Positions 33,476 to 40,403 of a stretch of 64,000 nucleotides of DNA are shown here, one piece after another. This DNA comes from Agromyces hippuratus. GTDB lineage: Bacteria > Actinomycetota > Actinomycetes > Actinomycetales > Microbacteriaceae. A program made the position numbers and the translations under genes. The DNA is taken from assembly GCF_013410355.1 (NCBI RefSeq), contig NZ_JACCFI010000001.1, positions 806,001-870,000 on the forward strand, written 5' to 3'. Under the pieces are notes generated by a model. The model ran no database searches. It had not been told where the DNA came from and saw nothing but the letters and a program-made list of their open reading frames with translations. Every line of letters starts with the position of its first letter. Within the stretch, counting starts at the first letter, position 1.

Positions 33476-34606
33476 TCAGAACAGCCCCGCGACGGCGCCG
33501 ATGACGAGGGTGGCGACGACGCCGAGTGCGAGCACTCCGGCGGTCACGGCGAGCACGAGCGGAACGTTCATGCCCTCCTTCTTCGGCGGGGCGATCATGG
33601 CGCGGGCCGCACCCTGGGTGCTGATGGCGCGCGTCGCGGCGACCGGCGCTGCACCGGTGCCGACCTCTTCGATCTGGTCGAAGAGACGGTCGACGTCGGA
33701 GGAGTCGATGCGGCTGGGGTGCACGCCCGTCGCGCCGTACGAGCGCGGCAGGTCGATCGACCCGGTGGCGATGATCTCACCGCTCGATGCGAGGGGCGTG
33801 CCACCGAGCGAACCGTGGTCGGGCAACGTCGGCAGGATCAGCGCGTTGGTGGTCGTCGGAACGCCGTGACTCACGCCACCGCGCGACAGCAGTTGGTCGA
33901 ACGGCTCTGCCGACTCGACCGGGGCGTTCAGCTGATCGGTCCAGTGACCGACCGCCGGCGACGGCGACACGATCGCCTCGTCGGGTCGAACCGGATGCGT
34001 CGGGCTCGCCCCCACCGGGAACGACACGGCGGCCCCTGGCTGCTGCAGCGGAGCCGGGTCGTCGATCTCGTCGTCTTCGAGGTCGAACTCGTCGAGCTGG
34101 TTGGCATCGAGCATCGCGCGAAGTTCACGGCGGGTGAGCGTGCGCTCGGGCGTCGTCGCCTCATTCAGGCCGTACGGCTGCGATGGCTGCTGCTCGGCGA
34201 CGGGGCGCGGGTACGGCGCGGCCTCGGCCGGCGGCTGAACGGGTGCCGCAGGTGCGGGGGCCGGCGCGGGGATGACCGGACGCGGCGCGAAGGGGCTCTG
34301 CTGCGGCGCGGGCGCCGACGGCGCAACGGGGAACGAAACGGCCTCGCCGAAGCCACCGGCCGAACGAGGCGCCGCGTAGGCCGGGCTCGTCGCCGCGACC
34401 GGCATCGAGGGAACCGGCGCCGAGGGCGCGGGGACCGACTGCACGGGGAAGGGCGGCTGAGACTGCTGCGGCGCGACCGGCACGTCTGGAACGGGAGGCG
34501 TCTGACCGGAGGCATCCGGGGTCGCCGAAGGCTCCTGCTGCTCCAGCAGTCGCTCGCGTTCGCGCATTTCGCGGCGCGTCAGCGGCGGATCCTGCGACGA
34601 CGTCAT
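33476..34606 (-). CDS. Proline/alanine-rich membrane-anchored hypothetical protein
   Basis: The protein has 376 residues. The start MTSSQDPPLTRREMRERERLLEQQ repeats later as LTRRELRAMLDANQLDEF. A disordered Pro/Ala-rich middle and a single transmembrane helix near the C-terminus (VPLVLAVTAGVLALGVVATLVIGAVAGLF) follow. The ATG at 34606 has GGAG and overlaps the nadD stop (ATGA). It is conserved in position between nadD and rsfS in related actinobacteria, but I do not recognise a function. Low-complexity sequence dominates. Confidence 0.7.
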   Translation of the reverse strand: MTSSQDPPLTRREMRERERLLEQQEPSATPDASGQTPPVPDVPVAPQQSQPPFPVQSVPAPSAPVPSMPVAATSPAYAAPRSAGGFGEAVSFPVAPSAPAPQQSPFAPRPVIPAPAPAPAAPVQPPAEAAPYPRPVAEQQPSQPYGLNEATTPERTLTRRELRAMLDANQLDEFDLEDDEIDDPAPLQQPGAAVSFPVGASPTHPVRPDEAIVSPSPAVGHWTDQLNAPVESAEPFDQLLSRGGVSHGVPTTTNALILPTLPDHGSLGGTPLASSGEIIATGSIDLPRSYGATGVHPSRIDSSDVDRLFDQIEEVGTGAAPVAATRAISTQGAARAMIAPPKKEGMNVPLVLAVTAGVLALGVVATLVIGAVAGLF

Positions 34607-35202
34607 ACGACACTCCGGTAGAGATGGTGCTTGGAGATGTACTGGACGACCCCATCGGGCACCAAGTACCACACCGGGAAACCCCGGCGCACCCTGCTCC
34701 GGCAATCGGTCGACGAAATCGCCAGTGCCGGAACTTCCAGCAAGCTTACGTCCTGCTCCGGCAATCCCGAAACGGACAGCACATGTCCCGGACGACTCAC
34801 AGCAACGAAATGCGCGAGCTCCCAGAGCTCCTGCACGTCTTTCCAGGAGAGGATCTGCGCGATGGCGTCGGCGCCGGTGATGAAGTAGAGGTCGGCATCG
34901 GGGCGTTCGCGGCGGATGTCGCGCAGCGTATCGATCGTGAACGTCGGCTTCTCGCGATCGATGTCGACGCGGCTCACGGTGAACCGCGGGTTCGACGCCG
35001 TGGCGATCACCGTCATCAGGTAGCGATGCTCCGCCTGGGTGACGTTCGACTTGTAGCTCGGCTGGCCGGTCGGCACGAAGACGACTTCGTCGAGATCGAG
35101 CGACTGCGCGACCTCACTCGCCGCGACCAGGTGGCCGTGGTGAATGGGATCGAACGTTCCGCCCATGACTCCGATGCGAGGCCGGCGCTCCGCGACCGTC
35201 AT
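34603..35202 (-). CDS. nadD: Nicotinate-mononucleotide adenylyltransferase
   Basis: The protein has 199 residues. The nucleotidyltransferase motif GGTFDPIHHGHL near the N-terminus and the C-terminal ISSTDCRSRVRRG (ISST-x-R) motif are present, with VPTGQPSYK between them. It joins NaMN and ATP to form deamido-NAD. I chose the ATG at 35202 (MTVAERRPRIGVMGG); a start further upstream would add a Pro/Thr-rich extension not seen in the family. The stop overlaps the start of the following hypothetical gene. Confidence 0.95.
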   Translation of the reverse strand: MTVAERRPRIGVMGGTFDPIHHGHLVAASEVAQSLDLDEVVFVPTGQPSYKSNVTQAEHRYLMTVIATASNPRFTVSRVDIDREKPTFTIDTLRDIRRERPDADLYFITGADAIAQILSWKDVQELWELAHFVAVSRPGHVLSVSGLPEQDVSLLEVPALAISSTDCRSRVRRGFPVWYLVPDGVVQYISKHHLYRSVV

Positions 35203-35218
35203 CGCGCGCTCGCCAGCC

Positions 35219-35440
35219 TCAGTGGCCGCCGTGCTCGTCTCCGGCGTGGCGTGCGGCGTAGGCCGCGGCCTTGGCGGCGTGGCGGTTCGCCACGTCACGG
35301 TACGAGGCGACGACGAACCCGAGGGCGGCGAAGATCGCGAGCGCGATGAGACCGTAGACCCAGGACTCCATCGGCAGCTCTCTCGCGTGCACCGTCTCGG
35401 TCAACACCGTCGCGGTCTGCACTGCGGTGACAAGGCTCAT
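35219..35440 (-). CDS. Small single-helix membrane protein
   Basis: The protein has 73 residues: one helix (WVYGLIALAIFAALGFVVASY), then a basic Ala-rich region and a His-rich end (GDEHGGH). AAGGA sits seven bases before the ATG at 35440; an internal ATG at 35371 (MESWVYG) is an alternative that starts just before the helix. It lies between proA and nadD in the same direction. The function is unknown. Confidence 0.6.
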   Translation of the reverse strand: MSLVTAVQTATVLTETVHARELPMESWVYGLIALAIFAALGFVVASYRDVANRHAAKAAAYAARHAGDEHGGH

Positions 35441-35491
35441 TCGCCGTTCCTTTCGAATCCTGCGGGTCGTGCTCCAGACAGTCTAGCGAGG

Positions 35492-36760
35492 TCAGCCGCG
35501 CACATGTCCGGCACCACGCACGATCCACTTCGTGCTGGTCAGTTCGGGCAGGCCCATCGGGCCCCGCGCGTGCAGCTTCTGCGTGGAGATGCCCACTTCG
35601 GCACCGAATCCGAACTCGGCCCCATCGGTGAATCGGGTCGAGGCGTTCACCATGACGGCGGCCGCGTCGACCTCGTTGAGGAAGCGTTCGGCATTGCCGA
35701 GATCGTTCGTCACGATCGATTCGGTGTGCTTCGTCGAGTATCGGCGGATGTGCGCCATCGCGTCGTCGAGCGAGTCCACGACGCCGACCGAGATGTCGAG
35801 CGACATGTGCTCAGTGGCCCAGTCCTCGTCGGTGACGGGCTGCGCCTCGGGCCGGATCGCGCGGACCCGGTCATCGCCATGCACGGTGACACCGGATGCC
35901 TCGAGGCGCGCGAGCACCGGCGGCAGCAGCCGTTCGGCCGCGTCGACGTGCACGAGCAGCGTCTCGAGCGCGTTGCAGACGCTCGGTCGCTGGGTCTTCG
36001 CGTTGTGCACGAGGTCGACCGCCCAGTCTTCGCGGGCGCTCTCGTCGAGGAACATGTGCACGACGCCGGCACCCGTCTCGATGACGGGCACCTTGGCCTC
36101 GTCGACCACGGCACGGATGAGTCCGGCGCTGCCGCGCGGGATCAGCACGTCGACGTAGTCACGGGCCTGCATGAGGTGCCGGGCGCCGGCACGGCCGAAG
36201 TCGTCGACGGTCTGCACGGCATCGGCTGGCAGTCCGGCAGCATCGAGCGCGTCGCGGAGCACGCGGAGGAGCACCCGGTTCGTCTGCTCGGCTGCGGTGC
36301 CGCCGCGGAGCACCACGGCGTTGCCGCTCTTCAGCGCGAGCACGGCGATGTCGATCGTGACGTTCGGCCGCGCCTCGTAGATCGCGCCGATGACGCCGAG
36401 CGGCACTCGGATCTGGTCGATGCGCACTCCGTTCGGCAACGAGCGGCCGCTCACGGTGTCGCCGACGGGGTCGGTGAGTCCGATGACCTCGCGAACCGCG
36501 TCGGACAGCGCGGCGACCCGCCGCTCGTCGAGGGTGAGGCGATCGAGCAGGCCCGACCCGAGCCCGGCCGTGCGGCCCGCCTCGAGGTCGAGCGCGTTCG
36601 CCTCGATGATCTCGGCCGAGCGCTCGGCGAGCAGCACCGCCACCTGCTCGAGCGCCGCGTCCTTCTCGGCGGTCGAAGCGCGAGCGAGGCGCCGTGAGGC
36701 GTCCTTCGCCGCGGCGAGACGGGTATCGATCACCGAGACGTCGAGGTCGGGCTGCTCCAT
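35492..36760 (-). CDS. proA: Gamma-glutamyl phosphate reductase
   Basis: The protein has 422 residues, the usual length. Aldehyde-dehydrogenase fold signatures include LGVIGAIYEARPNVTID, the catalytic-Cys region KTQRPSVCNALETLLVH and GAGVVHMFLDESA. It reduces gamma-glutamyl phosphate to glutamate semialdehyde, step 2 of proline synthesis. It follows proB after 9 bases, as expected for a proBA unit downstream of obg. Confidence 0.97.
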   Translation of the reverse strand: MEQPDLDVSVIDTRLAAAKDASRRLARASTAEKDAALEQVAVLLAERSAEIIEANALDLEAGRTAGLGSGLLDRLTLDERRVAALSDAVREVIGLTDPVGDTVSGRSLPNGVRIDQIRVPLGVIGAIYEARPNVTIDIAVLALKSGNAVVLRGGTAAEQTNRVLLRVLRDALDAAGLPADAVQTVDDFGRAGARHLMQARDYVDVLIPRGSAGLIRAVVDEAKVPVIETGAGVVHMFLDESAREDWAVDLVHNAKTQRPSVCNALETLLVHVDAAERLLPPVLARLEASGVTVHGDDRVRAIRPEAQPVTDEDWATEHMSLDISVGVVDSLDDAMAHIRRYSTKHTESIVTNDLGNAERFLNEVDAAAVMVNASTRFTDGAEFGFGAEVGISTQKLHARGPMGLPELTSTKWIVRGAGHVRG

Positions 36761-36769
36761 GCCCCCAGC

Positions 36770-37588
36770 CTAGGCGAGCGGGATGTCGCGCTCCGCCGTG
36801 TGACGCGGCGGCGCCGGGTCGAACCAGGTGCCGATGTCGTGCCCCGCGAGCGCCTCGGCGACGAGCGGCGTCGCCGTGATCAACACGGAAGCGCCGGCTT
36901 CGGCGGCGATGCGGGCGGCCGAGACCTTGGTCTCCGCTCCCCCGGTGCCCACGCCGGCGCGACCGGCGGATCCGATCTCGACGCCGGCCAGATCGTCGCC
37001 GTAGGGCACGTGCTCGATGCGACGCGCGCCCTCGAGGTGCGGCGGCTTCGTGTACAGCGCGTCGACGTCGGAGAGCAGCACGAGCAGATCGGCGCCGATG
37101 AGTTCGGCGACGAGTGCCGCGAGCCGGTCGTTGTCGCCGAAGCGGATCTCGTGCGTCGCGACGGTGTCGTTCTCGTTGACGATCGGCAGGATGCGGAGGG
37201 CGAGCAACCGGTCCATCGCACGCTGCGCGTTCGAACGAGGAGTGGAGTTCTCGAGGTCGCCCGCCGTGAGCAGCACCTGACCCGCGAGCACCCCGTAGCG
37301 GTCGAGGCTCGTCTGGTACCGCCACATGAGCACATTCTGCCCGACCGCCGCCGCCGCCTGCTGGGTCGCGAGGTCGGTCGGTCGCCCATCGAGGCTGAGG
37401 AACGGGATGGCGGTCGCGATCGCACCGGAGGAGACGAGCACGATCTCGGCGCCCCGTGCGTGTGCAGCGGCGAGGGCATCGACCAGCGGACCGATCTGCT
37501 CGGAGTTCTCACCGCTGATCGACGATGAGCCGACCTTGACGACGATGCGCGACGCGGTGGGGATCTCTGCGCGGCTGGCGGGGGTCAT
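36770..37588 (-). CDS. proB: Glutamate 5-kinase without PUA domain
   Basis: The protein has 272 residues with a complete amino-acid-kinase domain: IVVKVGSSSIS, LVSSGAIATAI, NENDTVATHEIRFGDND, LLSDVDALYT and GTGGAETKVSAARIA. The ~100-residue C-terminal PUA domain found in E. coli ProB is absent; the gene ends soon after the kinase fold. It phosphorylates glutamate, the first and usually proline-inhibited step of proline synthesis. The ATG at 37588 overlaps the obg stop (ATGA), so translation is coupled to obg. Confidence 0.93.
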   Translation of the reverse strand: MTPASRAEIPTASRIVVKVGSSSISGENSEQIGPLVDALAAAHARGAEIVLVSSGAIATAIPFLSLDGRPTDLATQQAAAAVGQNVLMWRYQTSLDRYGVLAGQVLLTAGDLENSTPRSNAQRAMDRLLALRILPIVNENDTVATHEIRFGDNDRLAALVAELIGADLLVLLSDVDALYTKPPHLEGARRIEHVPYGDDLAGVEIGSAGRAGVGTGGAETKVSAARIAAEAGASVLITATPLVAEALAGHDIGTWFDPAPPRHTAERDIPLA

Positions 37589-39186
37589 TCCCGATCCTCG
37601 CCGCTCGAGTCCTTCCCGGCTTCGGCGTCCGCAACGGGAGCCGCCTCGGCACCCGCAGCAACCTCGGCGTCGGTCTGCTCGTCGAGCTCGGTCCACATGC
37701 CCGCCGTGCGCTCGCGCTCGAGCTCGGCGCGCGCCTCGGCCTTGGCGTCCATGCGCTCGTAGTACTCGCTGCGGCGCTCGGCGCGCGTAGCGCGACGGTT
37801 CTCGTCGAGCCGGGCGTCGGTGCCACGAGGCGCGGTGATGAGTTCGGCCGTGGAGGTGAGTGTGGGCTCCCAGTCGAAGACGACTCCCGCGCCCTTGCCG
37901 ATCACGACGGTCGAACCGGCGTCGGCGCCTGCACGCACGAGGGCGTCTTCGACGCCAAGCTTCGCGAGGCGGTCGGCGAGGAAGCCGATGGCCTCGTCGT
38001 TCGTGAAGTCGGTCTGCTGCACCCATCGCTCGGGCTTCTGGCCGAGTACGCGGTACATGGTGCCGTAGCTGCCGCCCTCTGCGCGCACGGTGAAGCCGGG
38101 GTCGTTGGAGGCCTTCGGCCGCATCACGATGCGCTCGGGCGCCGGCGGCGTCGCAGCTTCGGCCTCTGCGCGAGCCGTGTCGACGAGTTCGCCGAGGGCG
38201 AATCCGAGCTGACGCAGACCCTCGTGACTCACGGTCGAGATCTCGAACACGCGGTAGCCGCGCGCCTCGAGGTCGGGACGCACGAACTCGGCCAGTTCGC
38301 GCGCCTCGGGCACGTCGATCTTGTTGAGCGCGATGATCTGCGGTCGCTCGAGGAGCGGCAGCTGGCCCTCGGGCACGGGATACGCGGCGAGCTCGCCGAG
38401 GATGACCTCGAGGTCTGAGATCGGGTCGCGGCCGGGCTCGAGCGTCGCGCAGTCGAGCACGTGCAGCAGTGCGGAGCAGCGCTCGACGTGGCGGAGGAAC
38501 TCGAGACCGAGGCCCTTGCCCTCGCTGGCGCCCTCGATGAGGCCGGGAACGTCGGCCACGGTGAAGCGGTGGTCGCCCGCCTGGACGACGCCGAGGTTCG
38601 GGTGCAGCGTCGTGAACGGGTAGTCGGCGATCTTCGGTCGAGCAGCCGACATGGCGGCGATCAGGCTCGACTTGCCGGCCGACGGGTAGCCGACGAGCGC
38701 GACGTCGGCGATGGACTTGAGCTCGAGCGTGATGTCGACCTCGTCGCCGAGCGTGCCGAGCAGGGCGAAGCCCGGGGCCTTGCGCTTGGTGGTCGAGAGG
38801 GCGGCGTTGCCGAGACCGCCGAGGCCGCCGGCCGCCGCGACGAAGCGCGAGCCGGGCTCGGTGAGGTCGGCGAGTTCGACGCCGTCGGTGTTCTTCACGA
38901 CCGTGCCGACGGGCACTGGCAGTTCGAGGGTCTCGCCGACGGCGCCGGCGCGGTGGTCGCCCATGCCGGGCTGACCGTTCGCGGAGGAGCGGTGCGGACG
39001 CCCGTGGTAGCCGAGCAGTGTCGTCACCTGCGGGTCGGCGATGAGCACGATGTCGCCGCCGTTGCCGCCATTGCCGCCGTCGGGGCCGGCGAGCGGCTTG
39101 AACTTCTCACGGCGAACGGAGACGCAGCCGTTCCCGCCATGACCGGCACGCAGGAACAGCGTCACCTCGTCGACGAAGCTGACCAT
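37585..39186 (-). CDS. obg: Obg-family GTPase
   Basis: The protein has 533 residues: an N-terminal glycine-rich Obg fold (HGGNGCVSVRREKF, PDGGNGGNGGDIV), a G domain with GYPSAGKSSL, switch DYPFTTLHPNLG, DVPGLIEGA and the NKID specificity motif, then the OCT domain (FTVRAEGGSYGTMYRVLGQKPERWVQQ region), then an acidic tail. Obg controls ribosome maturation and stress responses. It lies downstream of rplU-rpmA and upstream of proB, the classical order. Confidence 0.97.
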   Translation of the reverse strand: MVSFVDEVTLFLRAGHGGNGCVSVRREKFKPLAGPDGGNGGNGGDIVLIADPQVTTLLGYHGRPHRSSANGQPGMGDHRAGAVGETLELPVPVGTVVKNTDGVELADLTEPGSRFVAAAGGLGGLGNAALSTTKRKAPGFALLGTLGDEVDITLELKSIADVALVGYPSAGKSSLIAAMSAARPKIADYPFTTLHPNLGVVQAGDHRFTVADVPGLIEGASEGKGLGLEFLRHVERCSALLHVLDCATLEPGRDPISDLEVILGELAAYPVPEGQLPLLERPQIIALNKIDVPEARELAEFVRPDLEARGYRVFEISTVSHEGLRQLGFALGELVDTARAEAEAATPPAPERIVMRPKASNDPGFTVRAEGGSYGTMYRVLGQKPERWVQQTDFTNDEAIGFLADRLAKLGVEDALVRAGADAGSTVVIGKGAGVVFDWEPTLTSTAELITAPRGTDARLDENRRATRAERRSEYYERMDAKAEARAELERERTAGMWTELDEQTDAEVAAGAEAAPVADAEAGKDSSGEDRE

Positions 39187-39214
39187 GCTGCATCCTCCAA
39201 ACCGAGTAAAACAC

Positions 39215-39242
39215 GTGAGGGCGGGCCGAAGCCCGCCCTCAC
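39215..39242 (-). terminator. Terminator after rpmA
   Basis: GTGAGGGCGGGC (39215-39226) and GCCCGCCCTCAC (39231-39242) form a perfect 12-bp stem with a CGAA loop. In the leftward direction GTGTTTTAC follows, giving a short U-run. It lies between rpmA and obg, so obg probably depends on read-through or on its own promoter. Confidence 0.85.
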
Positions 39243-39258
39243 GATGAACGTCGATCGA

Positions 39259-39516
39259 CTATTCGCCGACCGCCACGATGTTGACGACCTTGCGGCCGCC
39301 CTTGTTGCCGAACTGCACTGCACCGGCCTCGAGCGCGAACAGGGTGTCGTCGCCACCGCGACCGACGCCCGCGCCCGGGTGGAAGTGCGTGCCGCGCTGG
39401 CGGACGATGATCTCGCCTGCGCCGACGACCTGGCCGCCGAAGCGCTTCACGCCGAGGCGCTGCGCGTTGGAGTCACGACCGTTGCGAGTGGAGCTTGCTC
39501 CCTTTTTGTGTGCCAT
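39259..39516 (-). CDS. rpmA: Ribosomal protein bL27
   Basis: The protein has 85 residues and starts MAHKKGASSTRNGRDSNAQRLGVKRFGGQ, the bL27 signature, then GEIIVRQRGTHFHPGAGVGRGGDDTLFAL. bL27 reaches into the peptidyl-transferase centre through its N-terminus. It lies 18 bases after rplU in the same direction. Confidence 0.98.
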   Translation of the reverse strand: MAHKKGASSTRNGRDSNAQRLGVKRFGGQVVGAGEIIVRQRGTHFHPGAGVGRGGDDTLFALEAGAVQFGNKGGRKVVNIVAVGE

Positions 39517-39534
39517 TTCGCTTCTCCCGGGCCC

Positions 39535-39843
39535 TTACTTGATTCCAGTGACCTTGACGCGCGTGAGGTCCTGACGGTGCCCCTGGCGCTTCTTGTAGCC
39601 GGTCTTGTTCTTGAACTTCTGGATCACGATCTTCGGACCGCGGAGGTCGTTGAGGACCTCGGCCGTGACCGTGACCTTCTCGAGCGCCTTGGCGTCGGAG
39701 GTGATCTTGTCGCCGTCGACGAGGAGCACCGCGGCGAGCTTGACGTTGCCGTCCTTGTCTGCCTTGATGCGGTCCATCGTCACGATGGTGCCGACTTCGA
39801 CCTTCTCCTGCCGACCGCCGGCGCGCACTACTGCGTAAACCAC
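39535..39843 (-). CDS. rplU: Ribosomal protein bL21
   Basis: The protein has 102 residues and starts MVYAVVRAGGRQEKVEVGTIVTMDR. The C-terminal signature FKNKTGYKKRQGHRQDLTRVKVTGI is intact. bL21 binds 23S rRNA. It is the first gene after the promoter at 40035-40063, with a leader of about 185 bases. Confidence 0.98.
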   Translation of the reverse strand: MVYAVVRAGGRQEKVEVGTIVTMDRIKADKDGNVKLAAVLLVDGDKITSDAKALEKVTVTAEVLNDLRGPKIVIQKFKNKTGYKKRQGHRQDLTRVKVTGIK

Positions 39844-40034
39844 TACTCGTACCTATCTCTGGGGAGCCCGAGGGCCCCGACTGTCTGATGGGGTGTCACT
39901 GCGCGGTCGCCCCAGCGGGAAGAAGGGTGGTGACTGGCAGAAAACTGTTGTGCAGGCGATTCCAGAGCTCGGAGAACCGAACATCGGAGACCTGCGGACG
40001 GGCACACCGTGATAAGCGGCGGCACCAACGGTCG

Positions 40035-40063
40035 AGTTTACCGGATGTCGCGGGGCCGGTCAA
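40035..40063 (-). promoter_or_regulatory. Strong promoter for rplU-rpmA
   Basis: Reading leftward, TTGACC (40058-40063) and TAAACT (40035-40040) are separated by exactly 17 bases, close to the sigma-70-type consensus. The predicted transcript starts near 40028, leaving about 185 bases of leader before rplU that may be regulatory. The rest of 39844-40109 shows no gene. Confidence 0.75.
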
Positions 40064-40109
40064 ACCACTGGCACCGGCGCGTCGCAGGCTCGGCGCGTAG
40101 GATCGGCCC

Positions 40110-40403
40110 ATGACCGTGCTCATCGACACGCCGCTCTGGCCGAAGCACGGCACCGTCTGGGCTCACCTCGTGAGCGATGAGTCCATCGACGAACTCCGGG
40201 AGTTCGCTGAGAGAACCGGGCTGCCGCCGAGATCGTTCGATCTCGACCACTACGACGTGCCCGTCGAGCGCTACGACGACCTCGTCGCCGCGGGCGCCGT
40301 ACCGGTCTCGCCGAGGGAGCTCGTCGAGCGCCTCCGGCAGAGCGGACTGCGCGTCACGCCGCGCGAACGGCGTGAACGCGCAGCCCGCTCATCACTCGAC
40401 TGA
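40110..40403 (+). CDS. DUF4031 protein
   Basis: The protein has 97 residues: MTVLIDTPLWPKHGTVWAHLVSD, then a helix DELREFAERTGLPPRSFDLDHYDVP, matching DUF4031, a small domain of unknown function in actinobacteria and other bacteria. The start at 40110 is divergent from rplU. The 3' end overlaps the rne stop by 12 bases in convergent orientation. Confidence 0.85.
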   Translation: MTVLIDTPLWPKHGTVWAHLVSDESIDELREFAERTGLPPRSFDLDHYDVPVERYDDLVAAGAVPVSPRELVERLRQSGLRVTPRERRERAARSSLD

